DNA from: Siniperca chuatsi
Lineage: Eukaryota > Chordata > Actinopteri > Centrarchiformes > Sinipercidae
DNA: 64,000 nt
Assembly: GCF_020085105.1 (NCBI RefSeq)
Contig: NC_058051.1
Coordinates: forward strand, 2,376,001 to 2,440,000
Direction: 5' to 3'
Below the pieces are notes generated by a model, which worked only from the letters and a program-made list of their open reading frames with translations, searched no databases and was not told the origin of the DNA. Positions 59,844 to 64,000 of this stretch are shown in pieces. Both the position numbers and the translations under genes were made by a program. Positions within the stretch are counted from its first letter, which is position 1. The number at the start of each line of letters is the position of its first letter.

Positions 59844-60178
59844 ATGGCAGCTGCTGCCGCCGATGCCTCACACCATATTACCGCACTGACGCTGGAGGAA
59901 GAGGGACGACGAACTGCCGCCAAGCTGTTTGGGAGCGCCGCCCCGCTGCCACGGACAGAGAGAGAAAGAGAGAGAGGGGGGGGGAAAGAGAGAGAGAGGG
60001 AGGAAGAAGGAGAAGAGGTAGGGAGAGCGTGTGGAAACGAGTGTTTGGTGTGCGGGGCCCTGTTCGCCTCACAGGAGAAGCTCCGGCTCCACGCCTTGAG
60101 TCACACAGGAGAGAAACCCTTCCACTGCTCGCAGCCACACTGTCCCAAGGCCTTCAGCTCCAAATACAAACTCTTCAG
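59844..60178 (+). CDS. plagl2: plagl2 coding exon 1 (N-terminus, fingers 1 and most of 2)
   Basis: 335 bp ending ...KYKLFR in phase 2 with donor AG/GTACTG. Residues 38-58 (TERERERGGGKEREREEE-like) are the translation of a GA/GGGGG microsatellite at 59956-60018. Finger 1 is CLVCGALF...HALSH (67-87). Confidence 0.85.
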
Positions 60179-62435
60179 GTACTGAGCATTAATCCCATCG
60201 CTCAATTCACATCCAAGACAGTATGATGCATGGCTTCCTTAGCTTTATCAGAATCCCCACTTGAGAAAGGATATAAAAAGAAGAGTTTTAGCGTCTTTTC
60301 AGCTCATTGTTTTGGTTTCACGGTCTGCAACTTTACTGTTTTGGTTCACTTTCACTGCTCTCATTGGCATAATTGACACAGCAGGCAGTTGTTTACAGTG
60401 AAAAACCTCTGATAAAACCACTGTACACTACTTGCCCTGGTGGAGTCCAAAAACAGAGCTAAAAGGAGAGTGAATATTGGACTTATTTTCATCAGGTGGC
60501 TAAGAAGCTGACTCCAAATGAATGCTAATGTTGCTCTGTAACTGCTGGATGTGTCAATAAGCAACTGTTTGGTAACACGTTCGCCTTATCAACTTTATTC
60601 TGTAAATTGATAAAATGTCAATGTTGTGTTTACAGCTTTTTTTGCCCCAAGAGGCCAAAAAAAATCAATAATTTAGGTTTAAATGACTCAAACTCATCAA
60701 CATACTAGGATGTTTGGAATCCGGTGAATCACAGGAAGTGGTAACAAAACCCATTTTGGATCCTGACTGCAAACCACTGTGACTCACTTATTTATATATG
60801 GACACAAGGGGTTTGACTGAAAGGAATTCATGCCTCACTTTAGCATGCACATTACTGACAGACTGCATTACAAACATGACAATAAGACAAGAAACGTGTA
60901 ACTTCTCCGGAAACCCCCCTACCATTTATTTTCTTGTGTTACTTTGCAGGCATATGGCCACACACTCTCCGCAGAAGACCCATCAGTGCTCGTTCTGTGA
61001 GAAAATGTTCCACCGCAAAGACCACCTAAAGAACCACCTGCAGACCCATGACCCCAACAAGGAGGCCTTCAAGTGTGAGGAGTGTGGGAAGCACTACAAC
61101 ACCAAGCTGGGATATAAGCGCCATGTGGCCATGCACTCTGCCACGGCAGGGGATCTCACCTGTAAAGTGTGCATGCAGACCTACGAGAGCACACCCGTAC
61201 TCTTGGAGCACCTCAAGAGCCACTCCGGGAAGTCCTCTGGTGGCGCCAAGGAGAAAAAACACCCGTGCGACCACTGTGATCGTCGTTTCTACACACGGAA
61301 GGATGTGAGACGGCACATGGTGGTCCACACAGGCCGAAAGGACTTCCTGTGCCAGTACTGTGCCCAGCGGTTCGGCAGGAAGGACCATCTGACACGCCAC
61401 GTGAAGAAGAGCCACTCGCAGGAGCTGCTGAAGATCAAGACAGAGCCTCCTGATATGTTAGGTCTTTTAGCTTCAGGGTCACCACCTTGCTCTGTGAAGG
61501 AGGAGCTCAGCCCCATGATGTGCGGAATGGGTCCCAACAAAGACCCAATGATGGGCAAACCATTTCCCAGTGGGGCCCCTTTTCCGATGGGCATGTACAA
61601 CCCCCACCATCTCCAGGCCATGTCTAATTCTGGGGTGGGTCACCCACACCCGTCCCTAATGCCCAGTTCCTTGTCTGCAGCTATGGGCATGGGCTGTCAC
61701 ATGGAATCCCCTGGACCTCTTCACCCACACTCCCATCACCACCACCATCACCACCACCATCACCACCACCATCATTCCCCTCCGCTTCCCCCACACCACC
61801 AGCCTCCGGCTCCCCAGCAGCAGCACCAGCCCCAGCCAGCCCCCAAATACCAGCTGGGATCTACCTCATACTTGCTGGACAAGCCCTTGAAAGTGGAGAT
61901 GGAGAGCTTCCTCATGGATCTGCAGAGTGGCTCGCCAGGCCCGGTTCCTTCTGTGGAGCCCCACGCTGCTGCCTCGCCCCCCAAGGACGGACTGGAGCCC
62001 ACCTCGGGCCTGGCGGATGAGCTTTGCGGGGATCCTCTCCTGTCCAAGAGCCCTGTGGTGATCGCTGATTCTCTGTGTGCTGCTAACATGGACTTCTCCC
62101 ACCTGCTAGGGTTCCTGCCCCTCAACCTGCCTCCTTACAGCGCCCCCATGAGCACGGGAGGGCTGGTGATGGGCTACACCTCATCTGCGACCTCTTCCTC
62201 TTCTTCCATCTCCTCTTCCTCATCTCTGCATGCTGCCGAGCCCCATGCTGCAGCAGTTGCCGCGGCAGCAGCTGCCGTCGCCACGGCACCTCTTACCTCT
62301 TTGCAACCACAACCTCAGGAGCAGCAGAGCTCCAGTGGGGGTCTGGGCCTCGGACCCCTGCACCCCCTCCCATCAGTGTTCAGCTCCAGCCTTAGTACCA
62401 CCACACTGCCTCGCTTCCACCAGGCCTTCCAGTGA
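59844..62435 (+). CDS. plagl2: plagl2: seven-C2H2-zinc-finger transcription factor PLAGL2
   Basis: Nuclear DNA-binding transcription factor of the PLAG family. Exons 59844-60178 and 60950-62435 join within an Arg codon (AG/G) to give 606 aa (human 496). Seven fingers span residues ~67-267; finger 2 is interrupted by the intron. Identity over PLAG1 rests on SHSQELLKIKTEP, MLGLL, VKEELSP, the KYQLGSTSYL block, NMDFSHLLGFLPLNLPP and the C-terminus TTLPRFHQAFQ. IKTE, VKEE and LKVE match the three SUMO sites known in PLAGL2. The start GCCATGG is an ideal Kozak context, but the N-terminus differs from human and is the least certain part. The extra length comes from a Glu/Arg tract, a 14-His run, Pro/Gln-rich sequence and Ser and Ala runs. 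Confidence 0.95.
59956..60018 (+). repeat. plagl2: Coding GA/G-rich microsatellite in plagl2
   Basis: AGAGAGAAAGAGAGAGAGG followed by a run of G and more AGAG. It is in frame and uninterrupted, encoding alternating Arg/Glu with a Gly triplet. Confidence 0.85.
60418..60560. repeat. Dispersed repeat, copy 2 (plagl2 intron)
   Basis: Shares CTGTACACTACTTG and ACAGAGCTAAAAGGAGAGTG AAT with 45715-45870, and continues with TTCATCAGGTGGCTAAGAAG. Recognised as a common fish repeat. Confidence 0.6.
60950..62435 (+). CDS. plagl2: plagl2 coding exon 2 (fingers 2-7 and transactivation region)
   Basis: 1486 bp from acceptor CTTTGCAG to TGA at 62433-62435. Encodes HMATHSPQKTHQC onward through finger 7 (CQYCAQRFGRKDHLTRHVKK SH) and the C-terminal activation region. 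The upstream in-frame ATG at 60798 lies in the intron and is not used in this model. Confidence 0.95.
61735..61776 (+). repeat. plagl2: Coding CATCACCACCAC repeat: 14 consecutive His
   Basis: A 12-bp unit (one CAT, three CAC) repeats about 3.5 times and encodes an uninterrupted 14-His run at about residues 374-387. Absent from human PLAGL2. Confidence 0.9.
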
Positions 62436-62441
62436 GAAAGC

Positions 62442-62520
62442 CAGCCCTCGGCCCAGCCCTCGGCCCAGCCCTCGGCCCAGCCCTCGGCCCAGCCCTCGGC
62501 CCAGCCCTCGGCCCAGCCCT
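62442..62520 (+). repeat. 12-bp minisatellite (CAGCCCTCGGCC)6.6 just after plagl2 stop
   Basis: Six perfect units plus a partial one begin 7 bp downstream of the TGA. GC-rich, unlike the rest of the 3' UTR. Confidence 0.95.
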
Positions 62521-63762
62521 GCCTAGCCAAGATGGCCTCCACGCCAGCCTCAGCTCATATCATGGATATTTCGGGCTGTGGTTCTTTACAGGGCCTGATC
62601 GAAAATGTTGGAGAATTAGAATAAATAAATACACAAATGAACACTTAGAAGCCTTAAATGAAAGCGCACAAAAGCCTTTGATTGAGCCTTAAAAGGAAGT
62701 TAAACCCCTTTGAGCAAAAAGGTAAAGGTGAGAAAAGAAGTTGAAGCAGCTTTTAGTTGGGCTTTTTTTTCCTATCCTATAGTTATAACGATGTATTAAC
62801 CCATCTTTTTTTATTTCCATTTACTTCCCCTTTTATCCCCCTTCCATCCCCTATTTAGTAGTATAGAGGGCAGGATCAGTAGGCCAAAAGGCGTGGTGCT
62901 GCATACTTTCTAAAGTAATAATATAAAAAAAAAATCAAGATAATTTTAGTGAAGATTATCTGTCTTGTCGTGACCCAGAAAAAAAAATAGTTTGAAGTGG
63001 ATATTTTGTTTTACTTTATTTTTCTTTTCCAAATGTAAGAACATGGTAGAATGTGTATCATCTTGAGTTTTGAACCACCCACTCTAATAATTTAAACTGT
63101 CATGATCAATACGGAGAGGAGAGAGATCAGTGAAGGAATGAAAAAATATAGACATTGAGTCAACAATTGAACCTTAACTCTAAAATCCTCCTCTAGATGG
63201 CTATTCTAGAGCCACAAAAGCGACCCCTGCCTCTAAAAAAAGTGCTCTTCAAACAAGAAAAAAAACAAAGATGGATGACCCTTATTTTCTTTTAACTGTA
63301 ACTGAAGTGCTCCTAGAGTCAGGTCAGTTTCATTGAATATAGCGCACTAAATGAAAAACAGACTCTTATCATATAATTGATAAGATACTTGTTTGCTGCC
63401 AAACAAAAAGACCAGTCACACACATGGCCACACATTTTTAAAGAAAACAAAAAAAGAAATAAATGTGAAAGTGTGTGAGTTGGTTGAAAATGATGTAATA
63501 TCATGCTTGCTTTTTTACTGTTCCTCGAGAGAAGCACTTTTTTTTAGCAGAAGGCACTTCACCTTTAGGAATCTCCCTGGGAAACCTTTTGTCTCCTTCC
63601 TCATGACTTCTAGAGGTTTTCACTGCCTGAGACAGAGACTTTCTCCTCACTCTCCAACCTTCACCTGTCTCCCTTCTAACAGTTATCTTTAAAAGTTCCC
63701 ATGATAATGATAATTGCAGCTGTTTCTTGGCTGCCCAACATGCCTAAAATATATATTTTTGG

Positions 63763-63768
63763 AATAAA
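63763..63768 (+). terminator. plagl2: Candidate plagl2 distal poly(A) signal AATAAA
   Basis: Canonical hexamer ~1.3 kb past the stop; proximal alternatives lie at 62620-62629. Which is used cannot be told from sequence. Confidence 0.5.
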
Positions 63769-63789
63769 ATACAAACACATCTTTAGGCA

Positions 63790-64000
63790 GTCTTTAAAAA
63801 AGATGCATCATCATGGTAATGATGAACCCTGACATATGTGAATGGCAAAAAACAAAAGAATTACAGTGACAGATGAGGAAAAATGTGTTAAAGAATGTTA
63901 TTGCAGTGTACGAAATATCTCAAAAATGAATATTATAATTGCTTTTATCTCAGTAAGGTGTATTTTAGGTAGACGTATTAAAACTAAGTGATGATGTTTT
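63790..64000. other. Downstream of plagl2, nothing recognised
   Basis: AT-rich sequence to the window edge with no supported feature. Confidence 0.5.

Larger units (their letters stand above)
62436..63790 (+). other. plagl2: plagl2 3' UTR
   Basis: AT-rich sequence after the minisatellite, with overlapping AATAAA signals at 62620-62629 (a possible short-UTR form) and a further AATAAA at 63763. No other gene features. Confidence 0.65.

Noticed and set aside
60798..60949. Upstream ATG extending plagl2 exon 2
   Set aside because: An acceptor TTTGCAG at 60949 and exact phase match to exon 1 show this is intron.
61026..61415. 129-codon antisense frame in plagl2
   Set aside because: Shadow of the zinc-finger coding sequence.
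61735..62520. 12-bp periodic repeats considered as a CRISPR-like array
   Set aside because: Contiguous tandem repeats without spacers, in a vertebrate coding exon and 3' UTR.

Overview
The window is vertebrate nuclear DNA, most likely from a percomorph (spiny-rayed) teleost. Genes are split by GT-AG introns, three proteins are close to human orthologues, and the introns carry abundant (CA)n microsatellites plus small inverted-repeat transposons that I recognise from percomorph genomes. There are no bacterial, viral, CRISPR or operon-like features.

Layout. (1) About 1-8570, minus strand: kif3b, the motor subunit B of heterotrimeric kinesin-2. Its 5' UTR exon and seven coding exons are present; the last coding exon lies beyond the left edge. 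(2) 8890-15142, minus strand: pofut1, protein O-fucosyltransferase 1, complete in seven coding exons (395 aa). It is tandem with kif3b, and only about 0.3 kb separates its poly(A) signal from the kif3b first exon. (3) 15.14-25.4 kb: no recognisable coding gene. This stretch holds a TTC/GAA triplet tract next to the pofut1 start codon, a 1.16-kb inverted-repeat element and an unusual four-unit diverged tandem repeat near 20 kb. (4) 25.4-26.06 kb: a CpG-rich, promoter-like segment with a perfect CRE and a strong splice donor, the best candidate for the plagl2 first non-coding exon. (5) 26.06-59.44 kb: a very long presumed plagl2 intron 1 filled with microsatellites and MITEs; I see no coding exon in it. 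(6) 59.44-63.8 kb, plus strand: plagl2, a seven-C2H2-finger transcription factor, with two coding exons and a 3' UTR.

The order plagl2 / pofut1 / kif3b, with plagl2 divergent from the other two, matches human 20q11.21 (PLAGL2-POFUT1-KIF3B), so this is a conserved syntenic block. The three genes do not form a shared pathway: pofut1 modifies EGF repeats such as those of Notch in the ER, kif3b drives intraflagellar transport, and plagl2 is a nuclear transcription factor.

I did not find a convincing undescribed biological system. The observations most worth checking are the tandem array at 19.88-20.56 kb, low-complexity DNA recruited into plagl2 coding sequence, the GAA tract at the pofut1 start, the KEEL terminus of Pofut1, and several non-autonomous DNA transposon families with visible terminal inverted repeats and, in some copies, target-site duplications.
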